Assembly (NCBI RefSeq): GCF_014645535.1 | Contig: NZ_BMLX01000002.1 | Coordinates: 983,021-1,047,020 of the forward strand | DNA: 64,000 bases | Origin: Silvimonas iriomotensis | GTDB taxonomy: Bacteria > Pseudomonadota > Gammaproteobacteria > Burkholderiales > Chitinibacteraceae | Direction of reading: 5' to 3' | In this document: positions 20,556-31,175 of the stretch, one piece after another | How the letters are laid out: each line of letters opens with the position of its first letter | How positions within the stretch are numbered: the first letter of the stretch is position 1 | Made by a program: the position numbers and the translations under genes | The notes under the pieces: model-generated | The model's database searches: none | What the model was told of the DNA's origin: nothing | The model's input: the letters and a program-made list of their open reading frames with translations, nothing else

Positions 20556-20605
20556 CCAGCATGCCTGGGGCATTGCTGGATTCCGGCTCAAGGCCGGAAT
20601 GACGA
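20556..20605 (+). repeat. Dispersed intergenic palindromic repeat, copy 1
   Basis: Contains stem ATTCCGGC (20580-20587) / GCCGGAAT (20593-20600) with loop TCAAG, preceded by an imperfect CCAGCATGCC/GGCATTGCTGG stem. A second copy in reverse orientation lies at 36491-36524. This resembles the short palindromic repeats scattered between genes of many proteobacteria. Confidence 0.75.
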
Positions 20606-20631
20606 AGTGGTGTGCAATCCGCAGTGCCAAT

Positions 20632-20662
20632 AAAAAACGCCGGTTCAACACCGGCGTTTTTT
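20632..20662. terminator. Bidirectional terminator between pyrX and gatB
   Basis: Twelve-base stem AAAAAACGCCGG (20632-20643) / CCGGCGTTTTTT (20651-20662) with a 7-base loop; works for both converging operons. Confidence 0.94.
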
Positions 20663-20685
20663 ATTTCAGCAGCAAAACCAGACGA

Positions 20686-22113
20686 TTACGCCAGTTTCTG
20701 CTTGAGCAACTCCGTCAGCACCCCCGGATTGCCCTTGCCCTTGCTGGCCTTCATGCACTGTCCCACCAGCGCATTCAGCGCCTTTTCCTTGCCGGCCTTG
20801 TACTCCTCAACCGACTTGGCGTTGTTGGCAATCACCTCATCCACAATCGCTTCCAGCGCGCCGGTGTCGGTCTCTTGCTTGAGGCCTTCACGCTCGATGA
20901 TGGCGTCGGCAGCATCGCCAGACTCCCACATCTTCTTGAGCACGTCTTTGGCGGTCTTGTTGTTGATGGTGTTGTCCGACACGCGCTTGATCAAACCGGC
21001 CAGCGCCTGGGCTGATACCGGGCTTTGGGCGATGTCTTTTTCTTCGCGGTTCAGCGTGGCGCTGATATCGCCCATGATCCAGTTGGAGGCCAGTTTGGCA
21101 TCGGCACCGGCGGCCACCGTCGCTTCATAGAAAGCGGCCATGTCTTTGCTGGCAGTCAGCGTGCCGGCGTCATAGGCCGGAATGCCGTACTGCGTTTCAA
21201 AGCGCGCGCGCATGGCGGCGGGCAACTCTGGCAACTCGTTCTGGACGCGGGTAATCCACTCTTCGCTGATCACCAGCGGCGGCAGGTCAGGATCAGGGAA
21301 GTAGCGGTAATCGTGCGCGTCTTCCTTGCTGCGCATCATGCGGGTCTCGCCGGTATCCGGGTCGAACAGCACGGTGGCTTGCTGGATCTTGCCGCCATCT
21401 TCAATGGTTTCGATCTGCCATTGCACTTCAGACTTGATGGCTTGCTCAATGAACCGGAAGCTGTTCAGGTTCTTGATTTCGCGGCGGGTGCCGAATTCTT
21501 TCTGGCCTTCCGGACGCACGGATACGTTCACGTCGCAACGGAAACTGCCTTCTTGCATGTTGCCGTCGCAAATACCGATCCACGTCACCAGGCTGTACAG
21601 CGCCTTGGCGTAGGCCACGGCTTCTGCGGCAGAGCGCATTTCCGGCTCCGACACGATTTCCAGCAGCGGCGTACCGGCGCGGTTCAGGTCAATCCCGCTG
21701 ACACCCAGGAAGCCTTCATGCACCGACTTGCCGGCATCTTCTTCCAGGTGGGCGCGGGTCAGGTTGATGGTTTTCTCGACGCCATCGACATTGATGGTGA
21801 TCGCGCCGCCTTCGACCACCGGCAGCTCAAACTGGCTGATCTGGTAGCCCTTGGGCAGGTCGGGGTAGAAGTAGTTTTTGCGCGCAAACACAGAGCGGCG
21901 GTTCACCTTGGCGCCAATGGCCAGACCAAACTGGATGGCTTTTTCCACCACAGCCTTGTTCATGACCGGCAGCGCGCCCGGCAAGGCGATATCAACCTCG
22001 GCCGTGTGGGTGTTCGGCGCAGCGCCAAACGCCGTGCTGGCCGGGGAGAAAATCTTCGATTGTGTCGTGAGCTGGGTATGTACTTCCAGCCCGATTACCA
22101 CTTCCCATTTCAT
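20686..22113 (-). CDS. gatB: Aspartyl/glutamyl-tRNA(Asn/Gln) amidotransferase subunit B
   Basis: 475 residues, normal length. Begins [13 protein letters not shown], the conserved GatB opening; the kinase-like cradle domain and the C-terminal YqeY-like tail ([25 protein letters not shown]) are complete. It activates the mischarged Glu or Asp on tRNA(Gln)/tRNA(Asn) by phosphorylation before ammonia transfer. Last gene of gatC-gmhA-gatA-GNAT-gatB, 35 bases after the GNAT gene. Confidence 0.97.
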   Translation of the reverse strand: MKWEVVIGLEVHTQLTTQSKIFSPASTAFGAAPNTHTAEVDIALPGALPVMNKAVVEKAIQFGLAIGAKVNRRSVFARKNYFYPDLPKGYQISQFELPVVEGGAITINVDGVEKTINLTRAHLEEDAGKSVHEGFLGVSGIDLNRAGTPLLEIVSEPEMRSAAEAVAYAKALYSLVTWIGICDGNMQEGSFRCDVNVSVRPEGQKEFGTRREIKNLNSFRFIEQAIKSEVQWQIETIEDGGKIQQATVLFDPDTGETRMMRSKEDAHDYRYFPDPDLPPLVISEEWITRVQNELPELPAAMRARFETQYGIPAYDAGTLTASKDMAAFYEATVAAGADAKLASNWIMGDISATLNREEKDIAQSPVSAQALAGLIKRVSDNTINNKTAKDVLKKMWESGDAADAIIEREGLKQETDTGALEAIVDEVIANNAKSVEEYKAGKEKALNALVGQCMKASKGKGNPGVLTELLKQKLA

Positions 22114-22148
22114 GGTCAGTCTCTCTTGTCAGTCAGTGGGTACCGTCG

Positions 22149-22886
22149 TCACGCGCGGTGGCGGTACCAGTAACGATATTGCTCAACAAAACCAAAACCC
22201 GCATACAAGGCCACCGCCGCTTCATTGCTGGCCACGACCTGCAGCAAACCTTGCGTCGCACCCCGCTCCGCGCCCCAGGCCAGCAGGCTGGCGACCAGCC
22301 GGCGACCCAAGCCCTGGCGGCGCCAGGCCGGATCGGTGCAGATATCAAACAGCAGCACGTAGTCATGCTGGCGTACGGCAAAGCCGCAGGCGAGCACTTC
22401 GCCTTCATGCTCCAGCACGCCAAACGCGGTTGAGGCCGCGTACTGCGCCAGCATGCGTTCTGCCGCATGCCGCTGCGCCGTGTTCAGGTTGCCAAGCCGG
22501 GCAAAGGCGTCAATCCAGCCGGCATCGGCATTGGCCTGCAAGGTCACGGCCGGATCCTGCACCAGCGTTTGCGTAGCCAGTTCGGCCGTCTGCACGCTGG
22601 ACAGATCAATCTGCGCATAGCCACGTTCAGCCAGCGCCGCATCCAGCGCGGCGTGTTCCTGTGTCAGCTTGAAGATGCCAGGCAAACCGGCATCGGCAAA
22701 GCGACGTTCACAGTAAGCCACTTTCTCGGCATCGCTTAACGTGCCGGCGTATAACGGGGTGACCGAATTGGCCCGTTTGGTATAGCCATTGGCAAAACGC
22801 AGCAACCAGCCGTCGAACACTTCGGTCGACAAGGCTGGCCACGCGCTTTGCGTCATGGCTTCAAACAGGGCGATCCGGCTTTGCAT
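22149..22886 (-). CDS. GNAT-family N-acetyltransferase
   Basis: 245 residues. The C-terminal half has the GNAT core: acetyl-CoA loop TDPAWRRQGLGRRLVASLLAWG (R-x-x-G-x-G/A at about residue 192) and the ending FVEQYRYWYRHR. The N-terminal part (GWLLRFANGYTKRANSV) matches the group often found as stand-alone GNAT proteins of unknown target. It lies between gatA (4 bases) and gatB (35 bases), clearly in the operon. The substrate is not known; a link to tRNA amidation is only positional. Confidence 0.88.
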   Translation of the reverse strand: MQSRIALFEAMTQSAWPALSTEVFDGWLLRFANGYTKRANSVTPLYAGTLSDAEKVAYCERRFADAGLPGIFKLTQEHAALDAALAERGYAQIDLSSVQTAELATQTLVQDPAVTLQANADAGWIDAFARLGNLNTAQRHAAERMLAQYAASTAFGVLEHEGEVLACGFAVRQHDYVLLFDICTDPAWRRQGLGRRLVASLLAWGAERGATQGLLQVVASNEAAVALYAGFGFVEQYRYWYRHRA

Positions 22887-22890
22887 GCGC

Positions 22891-24342
22891 TTACAGTGCC
22901 GGCGCGCGAGTATGCCAGTCGGTCACTTGCTGGAACTGATGCGCTGCGTTCAGCAGTCGGGCTTCGGCAAAGTAGTTGCCGATCAGCTGCATGCCGATCG
23001 GACGGCCGTTGCTGGCAAAGCCGATCGGGTGCGACAGGCCCGGCAAGCCGGCCAGGTTCACGCCCAGGGTATAGATATCCGCCAGATACATCGCGACCGG
23101 ATCATCGCTCTTCTCGCCAATATTCCAGGCGGCGGTCGGCGCGACCGGCGCGGCGATCACGTCGCACTGGGCCAGACCACGCTGGAAATCTTCAGCCAGC
23201 AGGCGACGCACCTTTTGCGCTTGCAGGTAGTAGGCGTCGTAGTAGCCGTGGCTCAGCACATAGGTACCGGTCAGGATACGGCGCTTCACTTCCCAGCCAA
23301 AACCTTCGGCGCGGGTCTTTTCGTACATTTCGGTCAGGCCGTCGTACTGTGCGGCACGATGGCCGTAACGCACGCCATCAAAACGGCTCAGGTTGCTGGA
23401 GGCTTCGGCCGGCGCGATCACGTAGTAAGACGGGATGGCCATGCGCGTGTTCGGCAGGCTGATTTCGACCACTTCGGCGCCCAGCTTTTTGTATTCAGCA
23501 ATGGCCGCGTCAATCGCACCTGCCACTTCGGCATCCAGGCCTTCGGCAAAGTATTCCTTGGGCAGGCCCACTTTCAGGCCCTTGAGCGGCTGGTTCAGAT
23601 CCCGCGTGTAGTCTTCCTTGTTACGCTGCAGGCTGGTGGCATCACGCTCGTCAAACCCGGCCATGACATTGAGCAGCATGGCGCAGTCTTCGGCGCTCTT
23701 GCCGATCGGGCCGCCCTGATCCAGCGAGCTGGCGTAAGCAATCATGCCAAAGCGGCTGACCACGCCATAAGTCGGCTTGATGCCGGTCACGCCGCAAAAC
23801 GCGGCGGGCTGACGGATGGAGCCGCCGGTATCAGTCGCCGTGGCAATCGGAGCCAGGCGTGCGGCCACGGCCGCGGCAGAACCACCGGACGAACCACCGG
23901 GCACGGCTTGCGTATCCCACGGGTTTTTTACCGCGCCAAAGAAACTGTTTTCGTTGGACGAACCCATGGCAAATTCATCCATATTGGTTCTGCCCAGGGT
24001 CACCAGACCGGCCTTGCGGCACTGTTCGACCACGTGGGCGGAATACGGCGCCACGAAGTTTTCCAGCATTTTGGAACCGCAGCTCGTGCGCCAGCCTTCC
24101 TGACAAAAGATGTCCTTGTGCGCCAGCGGAATGCCGGTCAGCACGCCGGCGTTGCCGGCAGCGCGCAGGGCGTCAGCGGCGGCGGCTTCGGCCAGGGTCT
24201 TGTCTTCATCGATCGTGATGAAGGCGTTCAGTGCGCCGTTGTGCGCCTTGGCCCGTGCCAGATATTCGCTGGCCAGTTCAACTGCAGAAAACTCACCGGC
24301 CGCCAGAGACGCGGCCAGTTGCTTGATACTTTTTTCAACCAT
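22891..24342 (-). CDS. gatA: Aspartyl/glutamyl-tRNA(Asn/Gln) amidotransferase subunit A
   Basis: 483 residues of the amidase signature family. Catalytic triad: Lys in PLAHKDIF, cis-Ser in [11 protein letters not shown], and the nucleophile Ser in the [12 protein letters not shown] region before it. It releases ammonia from glutamine for the transamidation done with GatB. I chose ATG 24342 ([10 protein letters not shown]), the family N-terminus; the open frame runs 14 codons further. A 115-base gap with a hairpin separates it from the upstream gmhA. Confidence 0.97.
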   Translation of the reverse strand: MVEKSIKQLAASLAAGEFSAVELASEYLARAKAHNGALNAFITIDEDKTLAEAAAADALRAAGNAGVLTGIPLAHKDIFCQEGWRTSCGSKMLENFVAPYSAHVVEQCRKAGLVTLGRTNMDEFAMGSSNENSFFGAVKNPWDTQAVPGGSSGGSAAAVAARLAPIATATDTGGSIRQPAAFCGVTGIKPTYGVVSRFGMIAYASSLDQGGPIGKSAEDCAMLLNVMAGFDERDATSLQRNKEDYTRDLNQPLKGLKVGLPKEYFAEGLDAEVAGAIDAAIAEYKKLGAEVVEISLPNTRMAIPSYYVIAPAEASSNLSRFDGVRYGHRAAQYDGLTEMYEKTRAEGFGWEVKRRILTGTYVLSHGYYDAYYLQAQKVRRLLAEDFQRGLAQCDVIAAPVAPTAAWNIGEKSDDPVAMYLADIYTLGVNLAGLPGLSHPIGFASNGRPIGMQLIGNYFAEARLLNAAHQFQQVTDWHTRAPAL

Positions 24343-24425
24343 GTGTCGTTGTTCCTGTGAACGGACGGCCGAATCAATCGGCAACCGTGGACCAATGTAA
24401 TGACATTCGCCCAGGAAAATTCTTA

Positions 24426-24449
24426 AATCACGCGTTTTAAACCGTGATT
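24426..24449 (-). promoter_or_regulatory. Hairpin between gmhA and gatA, possible attenuator
   Basis: Inverted repeat AATCACG (24426-24432) / CGTGATT (24443-24449) with a 10-base AT-rich loop, just after the gmhA stop on the minus strand. The tract after it has Ts interrupted by AAG, so it would be a weak terminator at best. Confidence 0.35.
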
Positions 24450-24457
24450 ATTTCTGA

Positions 24458-25042
24458 TTAATTGCTGTAACCCATGCCGACTTCCACGAGGTCGATCAGG
24501 GTGTGAATGACCTTGATGTGGATTTCCTGGATGCGGTCTGCAAACCCGAAATGCGGCACGATGATCTCGACATCCGCCACGCCCTTGAGCTTGCCGCCAT
24601 CCTTGCCCATCAACAGCAGCACCTTCATGCCACGGGCTTGGGCTTCTTCCACGGCGCGGATCACGTTGGCCGAATTACCGCTGGTGGTAATGCCGACAAG
24701 GACATCGCCCTCTTTGCCAAACGCGGCCACGTAACGGGAGAAAATCTCGTTGAAACCGTAGTCGTTGGCCACGCAGGTAATGTGCGATGGATCAGCTACC
24801 GCCATGGCCGGCAGCGCCGGGCGATCACCGCGATAACGGCCGGACAACTCTTCGGCAAAATGCATGGAATCGCAGTGCGAACCGCCATTGCCGCAGGAAA
24901 TCACCTTGCCGCCAGCCTTGAATGCATTGACCAGCAGATCGCCGGCGGCATCGATGGAGGCCAGCAACTGACGGTCGGTACAGACGCGGGCAAGGACCTC
25001 GGCCGCTTCGTTGAAATGCTGCGCTACGCGATCAACACTCAT
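24458..25042 (-). CDS. gmhA: Phosphoheptose isomerase (sedoheptulose 7-phosphate isomerase)
   Basis: 194 residues, SIS fold, E. coli GmhA is 192. The conserved block [25 protein letters not shown] (about 51-75), the ITTSGNS phosphate loop (about 119-125) and the C-terminal [14 protein letters not shown] helix with the catalytic His are all present, which favours GmhA over DiaA. It converts sedoheptulose 7-phosphate to D-glycero-D-manno-heptose 7-phosphate for lipopolysaccharide core. Its ATG overlaps the gatC stop (ATGA), so it is translationally coupled into the gat operon, an unusual home. Confidence 0.93.
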   Translation of the reverse strand: MSVDRVAQHFNEAAEVLARVCTDRQLLASIDAAGDLLVNAFKAGGKVISCGNGGSHCDSMHFAEELSGRYRGDRPALPAMAVADPSHITCVANDYGFNEIFSRYVAAFGKEGDVLVGITTSGNSANVIRAVEEAQARGMKVLLLMGKDGGKLKGVADVEIIVPHFGFADRIQEIHIKVIHTLIDLVEVGMGYSN

Positions 25043-25326
25043 TCAATCACCTTCGGTACCAGATACAGACCGTTTTCCTTTTCCGGCGCCACGCGCTGGA
25101 AAGCCTCGCGGCGGTCCGTCGCCGTCACCACGTCTTCCCGAAGACGCAGATGGACGTCCTGGGCATGAGCCATGGGTTCAATACCCGTCGTATCTATGGC
25201 GCGCATCTCTTCGATCAGGCCAAGGATGCGGTTAAGCTGCATCTGCGTTGCCTGCGCCTCGTCATCTGTCACGGCCACGCGCGCCAGCCGGGCGATGCGC
25301 CTTACGTCATCTAGCGAAAGGGACAT
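25039..25326 (-). CDS. gatC: Aspartyl/glutamyl-tRNA(Asn/Gln) amidotransferase subunit C
   Basis: 95 residues, the normal GatC size. [22 protein letters not shown] opens the protein and the middle [25 protein letters not shown] is the family core; it wraps around GatA and stabilises GatAB. ATG 25326 was chosen over an upstream start that adds 8 residues. First gene of the minus-strand operon and divergent from mreB, an arrangement widely kept in Betaproteobacteria. Confidence 0.96.
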   Translation of the reverse strand: MSLSLDDVRRIARLARVAVTDDEAQATQMQLNRILGLIEEMRAIDTTGIEPMAHAQDVHLRLREDVVTATDRREAFQRVAPEKENGLYLVPKVIE

Positions 25327-25361
25327 GGTATTAGCCTTCATTAACATCAACGGGATAGGGT

Positions 25362-25367
25362 ATCATA
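25362..25367 (-). promoter_or_regulatory. Candidate -10 element for gatC
   Basis: TATGAT on the minus strand, 36 bases before the gatC start codon. No good -35 box is seen at the usual distance, so this is only a candidate. Confidence 0.25.
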
Positions 25368-25579
25368 CCGCCCTTGATTCACCGAAGCGTGCGGACCTTG
25401 CGAAAACGCCACTTGACAGTGGCATGAAAAACGCCCGCCCGCCTCACACTGATGGCTATTTTGTACATGTGAAACCGGAACTTTTGCCGGTGACACATGC
25501 CGGAAACGCATAAAAAATTCGCGGTTGTCTGCCTGAACAGGCAGGCACCACTTTCTTACCCGACCCGATTATTGATTGA

Positions 25580-26635
<1,056 letters not shown>

Positions 26636-26672
26636 CAGACGCAGGATTACTGTTTCTCACCCCGGGAAAAGC

Positions 26673-26704
26673 AGCGGGCCGGCAGCGTAAGCGTTCGGCC
26701 CGCT
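26673..26704 (+). terminator. Hairpin between mreB and mreC (attenuating terminator)
   Basis: Perfect 9-base stem AGCGGGCCG (26673-26681) / CGGCCCGCT (26696-26704), 14-base loop, followed by TGTTGG. The T-run is weak, so it probably lets part of the transcripts through. Confidence 0.55.
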
Positions 26705-26732
26705 TGTTGGTTCTCGTCGCAACGGCGACACG

Positions 26733-27632
26733 ATGCAAGCAACTCAACCCGCCTTTTTCAAGCAAGGCCCAAAGCCGCTGACGCGGCTTTTGATCTTTTC
26801 GGCGCTCTCGCTCACGCTGGTGGTGGCTGATGCCCGCTTCCAGATGCTGGGCAAGGTGCGCGAAGAGGTCTCGGTCGTGCTCTACCCCTTGCAATGGCTG
26901 GCCACGACGCCGTTTGAGGCCGCCCGCAACGCCAGCAACTTCCTTTCCCGCCAGGCCGATCTGCTGGCGGAGAACCGCAAGCTGAACGATGCCCAGCTGG
27001 TCGCCCAGGCCCAGGCCATGAAGATGCATGCGCTCGAAGCCGAGAACGCGCATCTGCGCCAGTTGACGGAACGGCAATCCTCATTTGGCAATCCGTCCCA
27101 ACTGGTTGAAGTGCTCTACAACGGGCGTGACCCGTTCACCGCCAGGCTGATTGTTGATCGCGGCCAGTCTGCCGGCATTGTGGCCGGGCAGGCGGTGATC
27201 GATACCGTAGGTGTGATCGGCCAGGTGATCCGCGTGCAGCCGCTGACCTCTGAAGTGCGCCTGATCAGCGACCGCGACCAGATGGTGCCGGTCATGGTGC
27301 AGCGGAACCAGTTGCGCGCCGTCGTGTACGGCATGGGCCGCAACCAGCCGCTGGAAGTGCGCAACATGGCGCCCAATGTCGATATCCAGAACGGCGACGT
27401 GCTGGTGACCTCAGGCATTGACGGGATTTACCCGGCAGGCTTGCCGGTGGCCAAAGTACAGCGGGTTGATCGTTCTTCCAGCAGCGCGTTTGCCCATATC
27501 GTCTGCGCCCCGGTGGCCCAGGTGGATCAGCACCGCTTCTTGCTGGTCCTTGAACCGCCGCGCCCCCTGCCCGCCTACCCGGCCGAACCGCAAACCGCGC
27601 CGGAAAACAACAAAAAGAAACGGGGACGCTGA
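26733..27632 (+). CDS. mreC: Rod shape-determining protein MreC
   Basis: 299 residues. Short cytoplasmic start, one membrane span (about 17-36), a periplasmic coiled coil (LLAENRKLNDAQLVAQAQAMKMHALEAENAHLRQL, about 72-107) and the beta domains with the typical AGQAVIDTVGVIGQV and SGIDGIYPAGLPVAKV blocks. It scaffolds PBP2-RodA in the elongasome. A Lys-rich tail (NNKKKRGR) ends it. The stop overlaps the mreD ATG as TGATG. Confidence 0.96.
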   Translation: MQATQPAFFKQGPKPLTRLLIFSALSLTLVVADARFQMLGKVREEVSVVLYPLQWLATTPFEAARNASNFLSRQADLLAENRKLNDAQLVAQAQAMKMHALEAENAHLRQLTERQSSFGNPSQLVEVLYNGRDPFTARLIVDRGQSAGIVAGQAVIDTVGVIGQVIRVQPLTSEVRLISDRDQMVPVMVQRNQLRAVVYGMGRNQPLEVRNMAPNVDIQNGDVLVTSGIDGIYPAGLPVAKVQRVDRSSSSAFAHIVCAPVAQVDQHRFLLVLEPPRPLPAYPAEPQTAPENNKKKRGR

Positions 27633-28147
27633 TGCCGGTATCCAGCCAGTTGTTGCGGCCAGTTCGCGGCACGCTCATTTTCTTTACCTTCCTGGTGGCG
27701 CTGGTCGTCAACCTGTTGCCGTGGCAAGTCGGCCTGGCCAACTTCGCCCCCGACTTCGTCGCCCTGTTCATTGTGTACTGGACGCTCAACCAGCCGCGCC
27801 GCGTCGGGGTGGGCTGGGCCTTTGTGCTTGGTATCCTGATGGATGTGGGCGATGGCAACGTGCTGGGGCAACATGCATTTGCCTATAGCGTGATCGCTTA
27901 TCTGACGCTGGCCCGCCAGCGCCAGCTCAATGTGTTCCCGTTCTGGCAGCAGGCGTTTGTCGCGCTGGGCTTTTTGCTGCTCTCGCAGTTGCTGATGGTG
28001 CTGATTCGCCTGGCGCTGGGCAGCCCGTTCGTAGGCTGGGGTTACTTTGCCGGTTGCTTCCTGTCTGCGCTAATCTGGACGCCGCTTTCCAATTTGTTGC
28101 TGATGTACCAGCGCAAACCGAAGTCTGAATCGAAATATGAATCGTAG
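27632..28147 (+). CDS. mreD: Rod shape-determining membrane protein MreD
   Basis: 171 residues with five to six predicted membrane spans. Inner-membrane partner of MreC. The segment NFAPDFVALFIVYWTLNQPRRVGVGWAFVLGILMDVGDG is the conserved core of the family. It begins inside the mreC stop and overlaps the start of mrdA by 11 bases, so these proteins are made together. Confidence 0.95.
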   Translation: MPVSSQLLRPVRGTLIFFTFLVALVVNLLPWQVGLANFAPDFVALFIVYWTLNQPRRVGVGWAFVLGILMDVGDGNVLGQHAFAYSVIAYLTLARQRQLNVFPFWQQAFVALGFLLLSQLLMVLIRLALGSPFVGWGYFAGCFLSALIWTPLSNLLLMYQRKPKSESKYES

Positions 28148-30029
28148 CGAGATCAAGAACCAGCTGGCGGAGCGCTATGCGTTCCAGCTCCGCCTTGCCG
28201 CTGCGGCGCTGTTTGTCCTGGTTCTGTTTGGCATCCTGATCGCGCGTTTTTCCTGGTTGCAGGTGGCCCAGCATGGCCGCTACCAGACGCTGGCTGAGCA
28301 AAACCGCATTTCGCTGGTGCCGATCGTGCCGCCGCGTGGCGTCATCTATGACCGCAACGGCGTGGTGCTGGCCCACAATTTCTCGGCCTATACGCTGGAA
28401 ATCACCCCATCCAAGGCTGGCCCGCTGGAAGACTGTATCAACCGGCTGGCCACCATCATCGACATCACGCCCAAGGATCGCCGTCGCTTCAAAAAGCTGA
28501 TGGAAGACACCAAGGATTTTGAGTCGCTGCCGATCAAGACCCGCCTGAACGATGAAGAAGTGGCGCGGTTTGCCGCCAACAGCTATCAATTTCCCGGCGT
28601 GGAAGTCAAAGCGCGCTTGTTCCGCCAGTACCCGCTGGGCAAGGTGGCTTCGCACCTGATTGGCTATATCGGCCGGATCAACGACAAAGACCTGAAAGAC
28701 CTGGATGACTCTGGCGATCTGCCCAATTACCGCGGCACCGATCATATCGGCAAGGTGGGCGTAGAGCAGAGCTACGAGAGCGATCTGCATGGCGTGACCG
28801 GCTTTGAAGAAGTCGAGATCGACGCCGGTGGCCGCGCCATCCGTACGCTCAAGCGCACACCGCCGACCCCGGGCAAGAACCTGGTACTGTCGGTTGATAT
28901 CAAATTGCAGCAGATTGCCGAAGACGCCTTTGGCGATCGCAAGGGCGCGCTGGTCGCCATTGACCCGCAAAACGGCGGCGTGCTGGCGTTTGTGTCCAAG
29001 CCCGGATTTGATCCCAACCTGTTCGTGGATGGTATTGATCCGCAAAGCTGGAATGACCTGAATACCGATCCGGACAAACCACTGAACAACCGCGCACTGC
29101 GGGGTACTTACCCGCCGGGCTCCACCTTCAAGCCGTTCATGGCGCTGGGCGCGCTGGAAGGCAATTACCGCTCTGCCGGCGCAGTGATCAATGATACCGG
29201 CGTGTTCAACTTTGGCGGCCACGCGTTCCGAGACGACAAGGTGGGCGGCCACGGTGCGGTGGATATGTATAAATCCATCGTGGTGTCGTGCGACGTCTAT
29301 TACTACTCGCTGGCCAACACCATGGGGATCGACGCGATTTCCCGCTTCATGGCCACGCTGGATTTCGGCAGCCCGACCGGCATTGATATCGACGGCGAGC
29401 AAAGCGGTGTACTGCCGTCGCAAGAATGGAAGCGCAAGCGCTTCCGCACCCCGGCGACGCAAAAGTGGTACGCCGGTGAAACGGTGTCCATTGGTATTGG
29501 TCAGGGCTACAACGCATATACGCCGCTGCAGATGGCGCATGCCACGGCGGCCATCGCTAATTCCGGTGTCATGTTCCACCCGCACCTGGTACAGTACATT
29601 GTCGATGGCGTGAACGGGAACAAAACCGTGGTCGAGCCAAGGCCAGAGCGCGTATTGCCGTGGAAGCCGGCCAATATTGCGACAGTACAGCACGCCATGG
29701 AAGGCGTGATCAAGGAAGGCACCGGCGCCAAAGCCTTTGCCGGCGCCGCGTATACGGCTGCGGGCAAAACCGGTACGGCACAGGTGTTCAGCCTGAAGGG
29801 CAGCAAGTATTCAGAAAGCGGCACCAAGGCCCATCTGCGCGATCACGCCTGGTTTATTGCCTATGCGCCGGCCGACCACCCGAAGATCGCACTGGCCGTG
29901 CTGGTGGAAAACGGCGGCTGGGGCGCCGCGGCAGCGGCCCCGATCGCCCGCCAGGTGCTGGATTACTACCTGACCGGCAAGCAACCGGCGCAGGCCGCGT
30001 CGGACGTGGAGAGCAGTGACAGTGATTAA
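28137..30029 (+). CDS. mrdA: Penicillin-binding protein 2 (elongation transpeptidase)
   Basis: 630 residues. One membrane span (about 20-40), a PBP dimerisation domain, and a transpeptidase domain with S-x-x-K in PPGSTFKPF (near residue 330), S-x-N-type motif in VVSCDVYYYS (SCD), and KTG in AAGKTGTAQVF (near 545). Cross-links peptidoglycan during lateral growth and is the target of mecillinam-type beta-lactams. The C-terminal tail is acidic (ESSDSD). rodA begins inside its end. Confidence 0.97.
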   Translation: MNRSEIKNQLAERYAFQLRLAAAALFVLVLFGILIARFSWLQVAQHGRYQTLAEQNRISLVPIVPPRGVIYDRNGVVLAHNFSAYTLEITPSKAGPLEDCINRLATIIDITPKDRRRFKKLMEDTKDFESLPIKTRLNDEEVARFAANSYQFPGVEVKARLFRQYPLGKVASHLIGYIGRINDKDLKDLDDSGDLPNYRGTDHIGKVGVEQSYESDLHGVTGFEEVEIDAGGRAIRTLKRTPPTPGKNLVLSVDIKLQQIAEDAFGDRKGALVAIDPQNGGVLAFVSKPGFDPNLFVDGIDPQSWNDLNTDPDKPLNNRALRGTYPPGSTFKPFMALGALEGNYRSAGAVINDTGVFNFGGHAFRDDKVGGHGAVDMYKSIVVSCDVYYYSLANTMGIDAISRFMATLDFGSPTGIDIDGEQSGVLPSQEWKRKRFRTPATQKWYAGETVSIGIGQGYNAYTPLQMAHATAAIANSGVMFHPHLVQYIVDGVNGNKTVVEPRPERVLPWKPANIATVQHAMEGVIKEGTGAKAFAGAAYTAAGKTGTAQVFSLKGSKYSESGTKAHLRDHAWFIAYAPADHPKIALAVLVENGGWGAAAAAPIARQVLDYYLTGKQPAQAASDVESSDSD

Positions 30030-31134
30030 GGATTTCCTGCGGCGCTTTGTCCGCCCGATCGACCCCTGGCTCTTGCTGTTCACGTTCCTGGTCTTTCTCT
30101 TGTCCTGCATCGTGCTGTATTCGGCCTCCAACCAGGACATGGACAAGATCAGCGACAAGTTCACCTTCCTGGGCGTAGCGCTGTGTGTCATGTGGGCGCT
30201 GGCCAGCATGCCGCTGCAAGTGCTGATGCGACTGGCACTGCCCATGTATGTCTTTGGCGTATTGCTGTTGATTGCGGTGGCGCTGTTTGGCTCCAGCAGT
30301 CATGGCGCCAAGCGCTGGCTCAATATCGGCGTGACCAAAATCCAGCCTTCCGAACTGATGAAACTGGCCCTGCCCTTGATGCTGGCCTGGTACTTCCATC
30401 ATTTTGAAGCCACGCTCAACTGGAAACACTTCATCGTCGCGGCGGTGCTGATGGTGGTGCCGGTGGGCCTGATCATGAAGCAGCCCGATCTGGGCACCAG
30501 TTTGCTGATCGCCGCAGCCGGTTTTTATGTGCTGTTCTTTGCTGGCCTGTCCTGGAAACTGATCGGGCTGATGGTCATGGCCGGTGGCGGCCTGGCCTAT
30601 GTGGTGACGCACTGGAATCTGTGCATACATATCCTGCGGGAGTACCAGTGCCAGCGCGTGGCAACCATGCTGGACCCGATGCAAGACCCGCTGGGCGCGG
30701 GTTATCACATTATCCAGGGCACGATTGCCATCGGCTCTGGCGGCCTGCTGGGCAAGGGCTGGCTTAACGGTACGCAGACACACCTGGATTTCATTCCGGA
30801 ACGCACCACCGACTTTATCTTTGCCGTGTTCGGTGAAGAATTCGGCCTGGTCGGCAATATCGTGCTGGTGTTGCTGTACCTGATGCTGATCGTGCGCGGC
30901 CTGACCATTGCCAACAACGCCGCCACCCTGTTCGGCCGCTTGCTGGCCGGCGCGCTGACGCTGACGTTCTTTACCTATGCCTTCGTGAACATGGGCATGG
31001 TGTCCGGCATTCTGCCCGTGGTGGGCGTGCCCTTGCCGCTGGTCTCTTACGGCGGGACGTCGATGGTGTCGCTGATGGCGGCCTTCGGCATCCTGATGAG
31101 CGTCGGCAAGGATCGCAAGCTGATGAAGGCCTGA
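30016..31134 (+). CDS. rodA: Rod shape-determining SEDS glycosyltransferase RodA
   Basis: 372 residues, ten predicted membrane spans. SEDS signatures: SSSHGAKRWLNIG, FQPSELMKLAL-type (IQPSELMKLALPL), and PLPLVSYGGTSMV near the C-terminus. It polymerises glycan strands from lipid II together with PBP2. It starts at a GTG (30016) within mrdA; another GTG six bases on is also possible. Confidence 0.97.
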   Translation: MTVIKDFLRRFVRPIDPWLLLFTFLVFLLSCIVLYSASNQDMDKISDKFTFLGVALCVMWALASMPLQVLMRLALPMYVFGVLLLIAVALFGSSSHGAKRWLNIGVTKIQPSELMKLALPLMLAWYFHHFEATLNWKHFIVAAVLMVVPVGLIMKQPDLGTSLLIAAAGFYVLFFAGLSWKLIGLMVMAGGGLAYVVTHWNLCIHILREYQCQRVATMLDPMQDPLGAGYHIIQGTIAIGSGGLLGKGWLNGTQTHLDFIPERTTDFIFAVFGEEFGLVGNIVLVLLYLMLIVRGLTIANNAATLFGRLLAGALTLTFFTYAFVNMGMVSGILPVVGVPLPLVSYGGTSMVSLMAAFGILMSVGKDRKLMKA

Positions 31135-31175
31135 CCGGCCGGCCCTGCACACAATACGTAAATCTGGAGTCTGGC

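Noticed and set aside
24458-25042. gmhA read as DiaA (replication initiation SIS protein)
   Set aside because: The [21 protein letters not shown] block and the C-terminal catalytic His helix fit GmhA better.
27927-29693. A 588-residue minus-strand frame opposite mreD and mrdA
   Set aside because: PBP2 motifs on the plus strand are complete.
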